Part shown: positions 52,543 to 64,000 of the stretch, in pieces
Layout of the letters: each line of letters opens with the position of its first letter
Position numbering within the stretch: position 1 is the first letter of the stretch
Assembly (NCBI GenBank): GCA_932521035.1
Contig: OW051495.1
Coordinates: forward strand, 4,278,001-4,342,000
DNA from: Oscheius dolichura
Taxonomy: Eukaryota > Nematoda > Chromadorea > Rhabditida > Rhabditidae
Length of the DNA: 64,000 bases
Reading direction: 5' to 3'
Made by a program: the position numbers and the translations under genes
Notes under the pieces: model-generated
Databases searched by the model: none
The model's input: the letters and a program-made list of their open reading frames with translations, nothing else
What the model was told of the DNA's origin: nothing

Positions 52543-54127
52543 TCACTGGTAGTTTCGAACATGGACATCGAAGGAGAAGTCGCCCCTCAGGCCGGCCACG
52601 TCGAGGACGACCAGTGCCGCCATCAGCAGGGATGGAATCTGGCATATATCCTGAAGTAGAAATAGACAAAGGGGGAATATACACACGGTTAGGAGGGTGA
52701 CAATCTCCAGGAGGCCCAGTACCCAGGAGAGACTTCTGGCCCTAGGCTGAGTACGTGGCTCGGAGGTAGGAAGTGAGCAGATGGAGATACTGGAGTCGGA
52801 AAGTCTTTACGGGGGACTGGCTGCCCCGGCAGTTCGTGGGATATCCTAAACACGAGATGGCAGACGGAGGAGGACGACTAACCGGGGGAGAAGAGAGTGA
52901 CCAGCTTCAGAAGGAGGTACTCCTCTTCGGCCAAGCTCAGGGCCTTCATCTTCTCTATCAGCCGGTCGACGGACTACCAGACATAGTCCATCGCCGGCCA
53001 CGATCTGGAATAGTCTACAGCACTCTTTGTAGAAGGAGGAACCCCACAGGGCATCATCCTTGCACTTATAGCTCTTGGAGGCCGAGGTCAGCAGGACTAT
53101 CGGAAGAGCTCGTTCCGCCATGAGGGCCAACTGAATCTTCCGTTTTTAATTACTCAAAAGGGAAAAGTCTACCTGCTGCTGTTCTTTTATCTGGTCGAGT
53201 TCCTCGACGGCGCCAATAAATTGCAGATAATGAAGAAGAAGTTGGCGGTAGGTCCGCTTCGCCTGGGGAATGTCTGCCTTCTCTTTCTTTTCCCAGAATA
53301 TCTAAACGGGCGGAGGTGATTTCAAGAGTGAGAAACCCCGTACAGAGTTCCTCTTGAAGGATTGGAGATTTCGAAGAGCGTCGGGCAGGAACGCGTTGAG
53401 AGAACAGTGGGACAGAAGACACAGTCATAAGAACTGCAAGCCCAGGGTGGCGGAGAGATCGAGGAGCAACCGTTCTGTCTCAATGAGCCGAGAGATGACG
53501 GACTGGATCGAAGAGGCGGAAGGATACTCCTGGAGGAACTGTCTCTGGCGAAACTTTCCTGAAACCTCCTCTTCTAACCAAGAACAAGTCTTCGAGATGA
53601 CACCATCGGAAGACCCGTTCCGTATTTTGTTTTCCCCCGATATATGTTTCTTGTGATGGTCCCAAAACGAGGTCAGGCCGTACCCAGGAATATCCAGTAC
53701 CTGGAGACATGACGCAGTTGCCGTCCTTGTCACAGACATAGCAAAGTTTCCTTTGGATCACGCGTGAAAAAAAGATTTTGCATCCCCTGAAAACATTCTT
53801 TGAATTTGAGAAACGGAGTGGAAGCACAAACACGTACCCGCATACAATCCCCCCGTAATGAAGAGCTGCCCCCGGCAAGTGACAAACTTGACACAACTTG
53901 GGGGCCAGCTGAGACGCCTGAAATAGATATTTTCAAGGAAGACGATCCTCTACCTTCCAGACTCGCCCTTTCTTCCGACGCTTAGAATCCAAACTGTTTC
54001 GCGGTCGATCATTATGGTTTATTCCAAAAAATGGGAAAGGACGAGGAGCAGGCAAGGAAAGCGGAGCTGTCGAGAAAGAGGAAGATGTGAACGGCCGACA
54101 GCTCGCCGAGGTCGGCACCTCAAAGGT
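52543..54127 (-). CDS. Divergent nuclear receptor NR-C, possibly decaying
   Basis: Third nuclear receptor. The first finger is clear: KLCQVCHLPGAALHYGGIVC, P-box CGGCKIFFSRVI, then YVCDKDGNC. The second finger is degenerate: where CRYCRF..C should stand I read FRWCHLEDLF, losing two zinc ligands. The LBD is supported by RTYRQLLLHYLQFIGAVEEL, LALMAERALPIVLLTSASKS, KALSLAEEEYLLLKLVTLF (helix 8 signature) and QYLHLLTSYLRAT, ending DVHVRNYQ. To keep one frame the model needs introns of only 19, 25 and 28 nt, and an in-frame TGA remains at 53425-53427. Either this is a receptor with ultrashort introns or a pseudogene. The 5' end is open: the first exon I can place begins after an acceptor at 54128, with no ATG in frame. 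Confidence 0.6.
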
Positions 54128-54159
54128 CTAAAATGGCTAAAATGGTCCCGCAGCGACCA

Positions 54160-54640
54160 CATGCCAGTTTTTCATATATACATTTCTACATATTTTCACG
54201 TGTTTTCGATGGTTTATTCGGTCTTATCGACCCCGAGTTACTATAGAACAAAGGAGAAAAACATAAAATAACGCAGATTTGAAGCGTAATGTGGATCAGT
54301 GAATTTTGTTCCGAAAATAACCAAAAAATAATTTTTTTCTCCCGATATTCTTCCATTGATAACTTAAAATGTTCCCCGTAACGAAACTAATTCATTGCAG
54401 TAAACACGGAAAAGATTGGATATCACAGTTTTGAGAAAGAAATTTTCAAAGATTTTGGCTGATTTTTCAAAAAATCGACGTTGAATGAAAACGGGCGTAA
54501 ACAACGGACAAAACGCGTTTTTAGTATTGGGGGATTGCGGTATCCAACTTGTCGCACGTGGCACTTGTGAACCGCACATTCGTTTTTGCTATTCTTAGGG
54601 TTAAAAGATGCAGAAAAAAAGCTGAACCGGAAGTAATTTT
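54160..54640 (+). repeat. Dispersed repeat R2, copy B
   Basis: Collinear with 37539-38008. It sits exactly at a GC-to-AT composition border, just upstream of NR-C. It ends ACCGGAAGTAATTTTGG. Confidence 0.7.
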
Positions 54641-55013
54641 GGCACCACCTTCGCCATCCCCCATTCCCATACAAGTGGTGTTATTGGAAGACGACTACAC
54701 TGTATAATAGAAGATCTAGACTGTAAGGAGTCAAAAAAGGAGTCATAGAAGGAATAACGTCCTTCTTGTTATTGTTCACCGATTAGAATAGAAGTTTAGA
54801 ATGTTTGAAGTATAGGAGATGAATTGGAAATCAATTTCCCTTGTTGCTCGATTCTCACGTTTTCAGCATTGAAGAAAATTTCTTTTCTGGATTTTGTTAT
54901 CTTGTACTAGTTGTAGATATCAACACTTCATACGGAGTTGGCAAAAAAATCTATTTATTGTTTATACATTGTTCTGGATGCTAAGAAAAATCCTCTACAA
55001 ACTGCGCTACTGA
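54641..55013. other. AT-rich spacer
   Basis: No gene seen; 3' flank of NDUFA12. Confidence 0.4.
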
Positions 55014-55640
55014 TTAGTCAGATTTCTTTTGTCCAGGCTGCCAGCCAGTAATCTTAGTTCGAGTCGTAGAATATGGGATGTATTTCTTTTCTCTGAAATA
55101 CAATGTAAAATAAAAAGTATTAATTCCAAACGGAATAATGGAAAGATTCTCTTGATGGTCGAGAACCCATTTTTCTGTAGTCAGAGGCTTGACCGAAGGA
55201 GCATCATCTGCGATATGATGAAGCCATCTATGCCATTCAGGGGGCACTTGGGAGGCATCATAATCGAGCCACACCTAAATTCATTATAACGTAAATTAAC
55301 GGTGCACGATTCCAGCTGGTGCTGATGACCATGGGCAAATAGGACCATATGGGCAAAGCTAAAAGAATTCAAAAGAAAATTTACCTTTTCCGGAAATTCA
55401 ACCCATCTATTACGAGGGATGAAGTACGAGTTATCCTCATAGTATTTATTTCCGAATTTATCCTCGCCAACAAGTTTACCAACCCGAGTTTCGTCCATCC
55501 TGAAATTATCTGGTTTACGGATCGTACAGCAATATTTACAAATATCTCTTTTTTGCTGCAGCTTTTACTCCGCCCAACTCCTTGATGATCTTACCAAACT
55601 TTTGAATTTTGTCGATACCCAGCCAATCCTTTATCGACAT
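55014..55640 (-). CDS. NDUFA12: NADH dehydrogenase subunit NDUFA12
   Basis: Accessory subunit of mitochondrial complex I (B17.2). The product starts MSIKDWLGIDKIQKFGKIIK, then VGKLVGEDKFGNKYYEDNSY, RNRWVEFPE, WLDYDASQVPPEWHRWLHHI (family signature VPPEWHRWLH) and YIPYSTTRTKITGWQPGQKK. Length is about 130-140 aa, close to the family. The acceptor TTCTCTAG directly abuts the ATG, the clearest trans-splice-like start in the window. It lies 145 nt after the p47 stop on the same strand. Confidence 0.94.
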
Positions 55641-55785
55641 CTAGAGAATCGTCACAGTAAGAACTACAGGTGGTATATATACAGATATTCTTGAAGGTAA
55701 ACTTTAAGAGGTGAATACATATTTAAACCAAATAATTTATTTAAAAAAGGCTTATACGAAGGAGAAAGTGAGTTGTAAAATAAAA

Positions 55786-57155
55786 TTAGGCGACCGGTTT
55801 CACAGCAACCACCGCATTCAGCAGACCAGCATTTACCAAGGAGACACTCTCATCATCAATTATCTGAAATTGATGTTGCAATAAGAGTCCAACTATTTCA
55901 AACAACTTACTTTGTTAGGATACATCGACATAAGCTGAAATTCAGAAAATGCCAACTCAGGTCGAGCACTGAAAGCAAGCATATAAGTACTAATACTATA
56001 AAAGAAATACCTAACAATGAAGTTACGGACTATAGAAAGAGTATGATTGTGATTGAACCTTCCAACTAGACGATTACCATCTTGAAGACGAATTTGTAGC
56101 TGAGTAGTAGGACTAGTAGAATCCAAGTTAACTTCAGTTTGCGCTTTAGCCACTAAGTCTTCTGTTGCAATTGGTTCAGGTGCAACTTCAGCTACCACAT
56201 TAGTAACAACGTTTGGAACGACTCCACCCAAACGTGCTCCAGCACCCTAAAATGTTGTTTAGATCCCAATCAGTCAATTCCTTAACAATCAAAGATATTG
56301 AGCCCTTTATCTAACTTTTATATAGGCATATATAAAACCAAAGAACGTTACTCTTACAGCGCTTTGGGGAACAAATGCCATTATTTTCTCGACAGAACAA
56401 AGCTTCGGTTATCCGATAAGAAATGCTTACCTCAAAAGGTTTGGCTTTTGGAGGCACATAGGGCCCAGTTTTGCGTTCAAAATGCAAATCAATGGTTTGT
56501 CTAGGATAGGTAGCTGTCAGTTCTTGTGGAATTCGCCTAAACTACTAATATTTCTTCATTACATACGAAAACAAACCCTTCCATAAGTTCTCGCATAAAG
56601 CGTTGATTATCGGGATTAGAAAATTCACGTAAAGGTCCGTCATCTAAAGAAAATCCATTTTCCCACACGTTTAACCGAACCACAACTGCATCGTTCTAAA
56701 TAAAGACTGCACTATTATGAAGCACTGACTCACCGGATTTTGAGCAACGTTAGGTTCGATGGCTTCATGGCTGCTACTTTCACCAGGTCTTCCCAAACGA
56801 GCTCCGCCGCCACCCATTTGACGCTGAACGTAATTATGAAATGTGAAATATACGAACTGCAGGACGGGGTTCTTCATCGTGGACTTCTTGAGCACCAGCT
56901 CGACGAGCTGCTTGAAAAACGGCGTCCCGAGGATCTCGGCTTCCGGGACCACCTAGCACCTGTTGGCCACTGATAAAAAATTAATATAGACTCAAATAAA
57001 GTTAACCTTTGTTCGCTACCTCCCACGTAAAATTCTTGGCCATTATCCGATTCTTCTCCACTATCGCCACCAGTATCATTGTTAAAATCGCCCAAGGTAC
57101 GAATACTAATAAAATTTCAATGTATACAAACCACAATTTCTTACTTTCTGCTCAT
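55786..57155 (-). CDS. NSFL1C: p47 / NSFL1 cofactor-like UBX protein
   Basis: Adaptor of the AAA ATPase p97/CDC-48 in membrane fusion and ubiquitin handling. Start chosen at 57155: MSRN then, after a 41-nt intron, IRTLGDFNNDTG. Next come EFYVGGSEQSGQQVLGG (p47 signature FYAGGSERSGQQ) and DAVFQAARRAGAQEV, then MGGGGARLG and the SEP domain (VVRLNVWENGFSLDDGPLRE, QRFMRELMEGFVPQEL). A second GAGARLG repeat is followed by the UBX domain (TTQLQIRLQDGNRLVGRFNH, ARPELAFSEFQLMSMYPNK), ending VVAVKPVA. No UBA domain is visible at the N-terminus, although the family usually has one. The exon at about 56860-56960 is distinctly GC-rich within this AT-rich block. Confidence 0.9.
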
Positions 57156-57487
57156 CTTACCAGAGAAACAGATCAGTTGCGGGAATTGCTGCAAATATTG
57201 AATACAATTATAAATTCGATAATTTAAAAAAAAGGAAAACTGGGAATGAGTACAAATGATCAAAAACGCATGAACATTCAAAACAAATATCTGAAATATC
57301 ATCCAGGTAGACACCGCGTTCGAGCCAATGAACTCAAATGGCGCGATTCTGTGTTCGCGTTCACGAAACTTCGCTTCTCTTACTCAGGTTTCACAGACAA
57401 ATATTTCAGATACCAACGGGTAACATACCCTAATAACAATTTAACAAAATTAGTATGAAATTTAAAAAAAAACTAGATTGAACCATG
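57156..57487. other. Spacer with a small palindromic element
   Basis: About 57280-57412 is bounded by ATATCTGAAATAT and the reverse ATATTTCAGATA and contains GCGTTCGAGCC, B-box-like. Possibly a small MITE or SINE remnant; weak evidence. Confidence 0.3.
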
Positions 57488-59978
57488 TCAATTTGAAACA
57501 ATTGCTTTTCCTTCTACAAATTGAAACCCATATCGTTGTAGAAGCTCTTCCGATGGAGGAATTGGTGCCTCACACATAAGATCATGCCCTTCTTTAGTTT
57601 TCGGAAATGCAATTACCTAAACAACCTTAGTTAGGTTTTTTTAACACGCACATCTCGGACAGGCACTGAAGGATCTCCTTCACCTGCCAATAAAGCTACA
57701 AACCGATCCAGACCCAGCGCAAATCCTCCATGAGGAGGAGCACCGTAGGATAATGCAGTTATAAGATGAGACTGAAATTACTGACATTACAATAACAATA
57801 GTGCAAATACTTTACCATTTCGGCTATGCTTTCATTTAAGATTTCTAGAACTAGTTGCTGCTGGTTAGGATCATGAATGCGAATTGATCCACCACCCATT
57901 TCCACTCCATTAATCACTAAATCGTAATGCTGACCTGGAAAAAATTGTATTAACTGCCCTGTGTAATTTAACCAATGATACTCATATGCTCGTCAGGATT
58001 AAGTAGTTTCTCTGTGTGCTCTTCAACAGGGGCAGTAAAAGGATGGTGAGTACTAAGCAATTTTCCATTTTCGAATGTAAATAAGGGAAAATCAACTACC
58101 CAGTGACAAGAAAACTGAAACAACTATTTTACACCAAATATTAGAAAAAAATTACTGCTCGAACTTTTCTCAGTTCACCTGCTTCTGCTACCAAGTTTCT
58201 CAATTGACCCAGTGTCCATTGCACGCCTTCGGGATTCCCCCAACAAAAAATTACTGCATCATTATCGCATATATTATATTTCTCTGCTATTTCGGTGTTT
58301 TCTACATTTCTAAACCACTGCTTTTTCTGTGGAACGTATACATCAAATTGCTGAAGAATTTAAGGTATTTCGCGTCGGTGGTTTCACCTGTCCTAGCGAA
58401 TTCATTTGTATCAGACGCTTCCATTCTTTTTTTCTAGATCCTAAGATGCTTTTCGCTTGGCCTTTGCATACAATTAGTCGTGCACACCAATTCCCTAATG
58501 ACTTCTTCGAATTTAAAAATCCTTAAAATCGAATTAAACTGTTCTATGAAATCTTTACCCAAAGCATCAGTAGCATCTTGAATAATCCAAGGTATCCTCA
58601 TGTCAGGCTTGTCACTACCGTACAGCCTCATTGCATCATCATAAGTTATTCGGGGAAAAGGTGTTTCTGGTTTTAAATCTTTCTAGACAAATCACTATAA
58701 AGAAAAGAACCCATACCAATGTTTCAGGCCAAGCAGCAGTAATCATTCCTTCAACAACCCTCATGATTTCATCCTGATTAGTAAACGACATTTCGACATC
58801 GACCTGGGTAAATTCGGGTTGACGGTCCCCTTTTGATCCTTCATCTCGGAAACATCGTGCAATTTGAAAATAGCGATCCCATCCACCTATCATTAGCAAT
58901 TGTTTGTGTTGCTGCGGACTTTGTGGTAATGAATAGCAATGGCCCTGAACACCTTAGTTAGAAGAACGGATAAAAATCCCATTATCTCCACATTAACTGA
59001 CCATTTAACATTTAAAACAAAGAATTATGCGTGCTCAGTTTATTTTTCAATTTTAGCGAAGAGTTGGAAATTTCCAAGAGAAACAATTAAACGCAAAAAA
59101 AAAGGTAGATCACGCTCACACAAATGGGTTGAATACGGTATAACGGGTTAAGAGAACTTACTATATTAGGAGAGCTACATGGAACAAGAAATTCAGCGGC
59201 ACCGCCCGGAGTCCTTCGAAACAACGTTGGAGTTTCTACCTGCACAAAAAAAAAGTAAAATAAACAGCTGCGCCACCTTTTCGAATCCATAACAATCTTC
59301 AAGGTATCTCGACATATTTTTCGTAACACTAGACCGTAATCGAAGGTTCCTGAATTGCTAATTACATTTTTTTTAAAGAGTCACCTTTGCAAGCGATCAC
59401 TTCTAATATCCAAATAACGATATTTCAATCGTGTTCTTTCAGAAGCATTTGTGTTAGGAATATAAGGAATATGTGGGTCACACTGATTTAAAACTTGAAG
59501 ATTTGATATATCTACCTACAATATATTGCATCTATCTGTTTACGGCATACCTCAATTTCGCCCGTTTCCATCTTTTCATTCTTATTATCACCTCTACTTT
59601 TAACCACACCTTCAACTTGAAGGACCGATTCATAAGATAATTTTTTTATTACTTCTGCAATATCCGATGATGGGTTACATGTTGCCTGAACTCTCCATAT
59701 TATACCGCACCAGCAATTAAAAAAATAACTTGTTCCAAAAAAAAAGCCAACCTGAACGTAACCATATCTGTCTCGTAAAACAATAAACCTGTCCATTCGC
59801 CTATAAGCTAACCATCCCATAATACAGACCTCTTCCCCTATGGCAACATTTTTTATGGCCTAATAAAAACACACCTTCATTTTGAAGCGTAAGGCTACCA
59901 CAGTTATGCGTCCTCACTTTGGATAATTTGGAAACTAACCGAAATGATTGATAAAAGTTTTTAAAACTAGTAAGCATC
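57488..59978 (-). CDS. DARS2: Mitochondrial aspartyl-tRNA synthetase
   Basis: Class II synthetase of the mitochondrion. The N-terminus [20 protein letters not shown] is basic and Ser-rich, fitting an import sequence. The OB-fold anticodon domain has [17 protein letters not shown]; the core has [35 protein letters not shown] (bacterial/mitochondrial type), [19 protein letters not shown] (motif 2), [22 protein letters not shown] and [19 protein letters not shown] (motif 3). The presence of a GAD-like insertion between motifs and RLYGSDKPD identifies the bacterial-type enzyme. Short introns throughout. The start is 236 nt after the katanin-like stop; same strand as its neighbours. Confidence 0.93.
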
Positions 59979-60213
59979 ATTCCGCATTACTATTACCTGC
60001 AAATAAGTTTCTCGAATTAGGATAGGAGAGCAAGAGGCACAGGCTTTTTATGCTAATGAAAATTATATGCCGCAGGACCCGGCCTGAATAAGAACACAAA
60101 ACACGAAATATATACATTGCATACAAGCGATATAATGAATAATGAAACAAAATGATTAGCTCTTTATTTTTTTGTACAGTTTAGCATATAAATACAATAA
60201 AATTACCAGCGAT

Positions 60214-61949
<1,736 letters not shown>

Positions 61950-62301
61950 CACGAGCTAAAATAATATATATGGTATATTTGACTTTTTATAAAAAGGTGA
62001 TGAGTACAAGGAAAAATTAGAATAAAATATCACGAGGAAAAGGCATTCGTCGTCAATAAAAACGGATAGAGAAAGTGAGTTTTTTGAGGCTGAATCATCA
62101 CGCCCATTGCGCGGGGAATTTTCGTTTCGTTTCTTTTTGAATTGCACGGTTGCAGTTTTCACTAGAACAACAAAATTTCCTGATACATACTTGCCGTAAT
62201 TATCCCGCCCAACAGAAGGAAACATGAAATGATGCTTTATCACATTGGGAAAGATCAAAGGATGGAGATCACAAAGAGAGGAAAGGATAGACATCCACAG
62301 T

Positions 62302-63640
62302 TCACACGATCTCAGCATTGTTTTCTTGAGTCTTCTTCATAGACAAGTCGAGCAGCTCGCCGTACTCCGGCTCGAAATATTCAAGCACCTTAAAACTCTG
62401 GAAGTAGGGATGCTTGAGGAGGTCCTCGCAGGAGTACTTGTTCTCGAACATCAGGTCCAGCAGATCTCTCGAGTTCTCCTCTACTAGGTGTCTTTACTCT
62501 AATCCGAGCTCTACTCACCCGTCAGCCCAGAGTCCGCTGACGACTCTGCCAGCGATTTCCACTCTAATTCATCGTCATCCTCCTCGATCGGCTTATCGCT
62601 TTCCGCATCTGACGACAGTAATAACTTTGCCAAAATGGACCGGATCGCGAGGAGGTCTTCTGAAATGGAACGGGGTGAGAGGAGGGGAGAGGTCTGACTT
62701 TTGCTGGCTTCGGCCGGATCGAGCTCGTCGGCCACCCCGAAGTCGGCCAGCTTGATGGACGTGTCCGAGTCGTAGTAGACGGAGGACGTGTTGATGTTCT
62801 GGATAGACTGATTAGTGTATCTTCGGATGGCCTACCCCGTGGGCAAGGCCCATCTTGTGCATCCTGTTCAGGAGGAGGAGCAGCTGGTGGATGATCCGGC
62901 CGACGCAGAAGTGGGTCGACGGATCCTCGATGACCTCCCTCAGCTGGCATTCCATATACTCCGTACATGTATAAACGAAGCCCTCCCGGATGTACATTTC
63001 GCTGGGTCGCATCACCTGAATTCCATGTAAGACCCTTTCTGCCCCAATGGCCTACGGTATCCGTCGAGATGAGGCGGTGGATCATTAGAGAACGGAAGAG
63101 TTGCTGGATGCGGAGGGAGTCGTCGCTAGCCACCCGCCGGATGATAAACATGTCGCCCGTGTCCTTTTGAATGGCTGACCTGAACTTGCGCCATGCCCTT
63201 TTGCCCGCCGGATAACACGTACAGGGTGAGTTTGTGTTCGCTGTTTCGGACGACCCGGACGCGGTAGTAGTCGAGGGGCAGCTCCACGTCGTACTCGTTC
63301 GTCTTCCTCCTGTAGTATCCCGTCCACCGTACCCGTTTCAATGGCTTCCCTCTGCAAGAATTGGCATTCTCCCCCTGACTACAGTACCCACCTGCACCCG
63401 TGCTCGGTCACCAGGAATTTTTCAATCTGGGCTATGTACAGCTGCCAGAAGGTGTTATCTGTAAGGTGAATGATGAAATCAAGACAGACAGGCGGCAGGG
63501 TTACCCGGGGGGTCGGCCTCGGACGAGGGAGGGGATGTGGCGACCAGGCGGAGGAGCTCCTTCTGGACGTCGCCGTCGTCTGCCCGCGGCTTCTTGACCT
63601 GCTCGTCCTCTGGAATTCCGTCCGCTACCCGCTTGGCCAT
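62302..63640 (-). CDS. MAPK-like pseudokinase
   Basis: Divergent kinase-fold protein. A novel N-terminal region (MAKRVADGIPEDEQVKKPRA, WQLYIAQIEKFLVTEHG, ELPLDYYRVRVVRNSE) leads to a glycine-loop remnant SGGQKGMAQV. Then SAIQKDTGDMFIIRRV occupies the VAIKK position with Arg for the catalytic Lys. EYMECQLREVIE and HQLLLLLNRMHKMGLAHGN follow, where HRD has become HGN; ADFG is kept. The activation loop and APE are missing: DLLAIRSILAKLLLSSD comes directly. The end (DLLKHPYFQSF, YFEPEYGELLDLS) is MAPK-like (NLK/p38 layout). Catalysis is unlikely; a scaffold role is an inference. At about 63180 the frames before and after QVQ/SAIQ differ by one base; a tiny intron, a sequencing error or a lesion are all possible. 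Confidence 0.7.
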
Positions 63641-64000
63641 GACTGAAAAGAGGAGTCGGTCAATAGCCGGGATTGTCTCGCGGGCGAGGTGATCACGAGT
63701 GAGTTGGCCCGAAATGACTGGGCAAGGGGCAGACGTCGGAAGGGCAGGATAAGCCGAGAGAGGAGGCCATCCTCCGAGGCGGAAATGGCAGACACACTTC
63801 TCAGCAAACAACGGACGTCACGGAGAGCTCAAAAAACGAAAAACAGACACACATGACTTATTGGCTGCCCCGGGTAGGCGGCCGCCGTGAGAACATCCCA
63901 ATTGGCGTCACTCGTCTATTCGAGGAAGTGCCCCCTCCAACCCCTTGGGATAGAGGGCGAGGGGTACAGTAACTAGTCAGGGAAGGGTATTCACTAGGAG
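63641..64000. other. 5' flank of the MAPK-like gene
   Basis: GC-rich, no gene seen; the window ends here. Confidence 0.4.

Noticed and set aside
56671-56952. Alternative frame in p47 with strongly GC-ending codons (KQLVELVLKKSTMKN)
   Set aside because: The other frame continues the p47 signature GQQVLGG...AARRAGAQEV and splices in phase to MGGGGARLG; the alternative has no partner exons.

Overview
The window is nuclear DNA of an invertebrate, most likely a nematode. Genes are split by many very short introns (mostly 34-45 nt, GT...TTTTAG or TTTCAG). The gene set includes HNF4-type supernumerary nuclear receptors with the VGMDPKAVRPDRD-type extension, a nematode-style ET-module three-finger protein, two fatty acid amide hydrolases (FAAH), a PIM kinase and a mesh-type adhesion protein. 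Many start codons sit directly after a 3' splice acceptor, as expected where a spliced leader is added. I do not name a species.

The most visible large-scale property is a compositional mosaic. GC-rich blocks (about 1-26.6 kb, 43.1-54.15 kb and 62.3-64 kb) alternate with AT-rich blocks (about 26.65-43.1 kb and 54.2-62.2 kb). The change is abrupt; one border falls inside a single FAAH gene. The GC-rich blocks hold signalling and metabolic-regulation genes separated by long gene-free stretches. The AT-rich blocks hold tightly packed housekeeping genes.

Layout. GC block 1: FAAH-A (+), a CDK20-like kinase (+), an ET-module receptor-like protein (+), a mesh-like NIDO/AMOP/VWD/sushi protein (+), nuclear receptor NR-A (+), then convergent nuclear receptor NR-B (-), a 3 kb gene-free region and FAAH-B (-, straddling the border). 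AT block 1: an unrecognised protein (+), then tRNA-splicing endonuclease Sen2, mitochondrial acyl carrier protein and the helicase DHX34 (all -), a membrane protein with YxTL repeats (-) and glutaminyl-tRNA synthetase (+). GC block 2: PIM kinase (-), a 6.7 kb gene-free region, and a divergent nuclear receptor NR-C (-) that may be decaying. AT block 2: NDUFA12, p47/UBX cofactor, mitochondrial aspartyl-tRNA synthetase and a katanin-like AAA ATPase (all -). GC block 3: a MAPK-like pseudokinase (-).

Two runs of same-strand, closely spaced genes (DHX34 > ACP > Sen2 and katanin > DARS2 > p47 > NDUFA12) look like candidate operons. Repeats include a 1,064-bp mariner-type fold-back element inside a DHX34 intron whose arms carry tRNA-like pol III boxes, a 205-bp MITE in a GlnRS intron, and two dispersed families with one copy in a GC block and one in an AT block. 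One copy of family R1 lies just past the 3' end of each of two genes. All gene models were spliced by eye; exon edges not listed are approximate.
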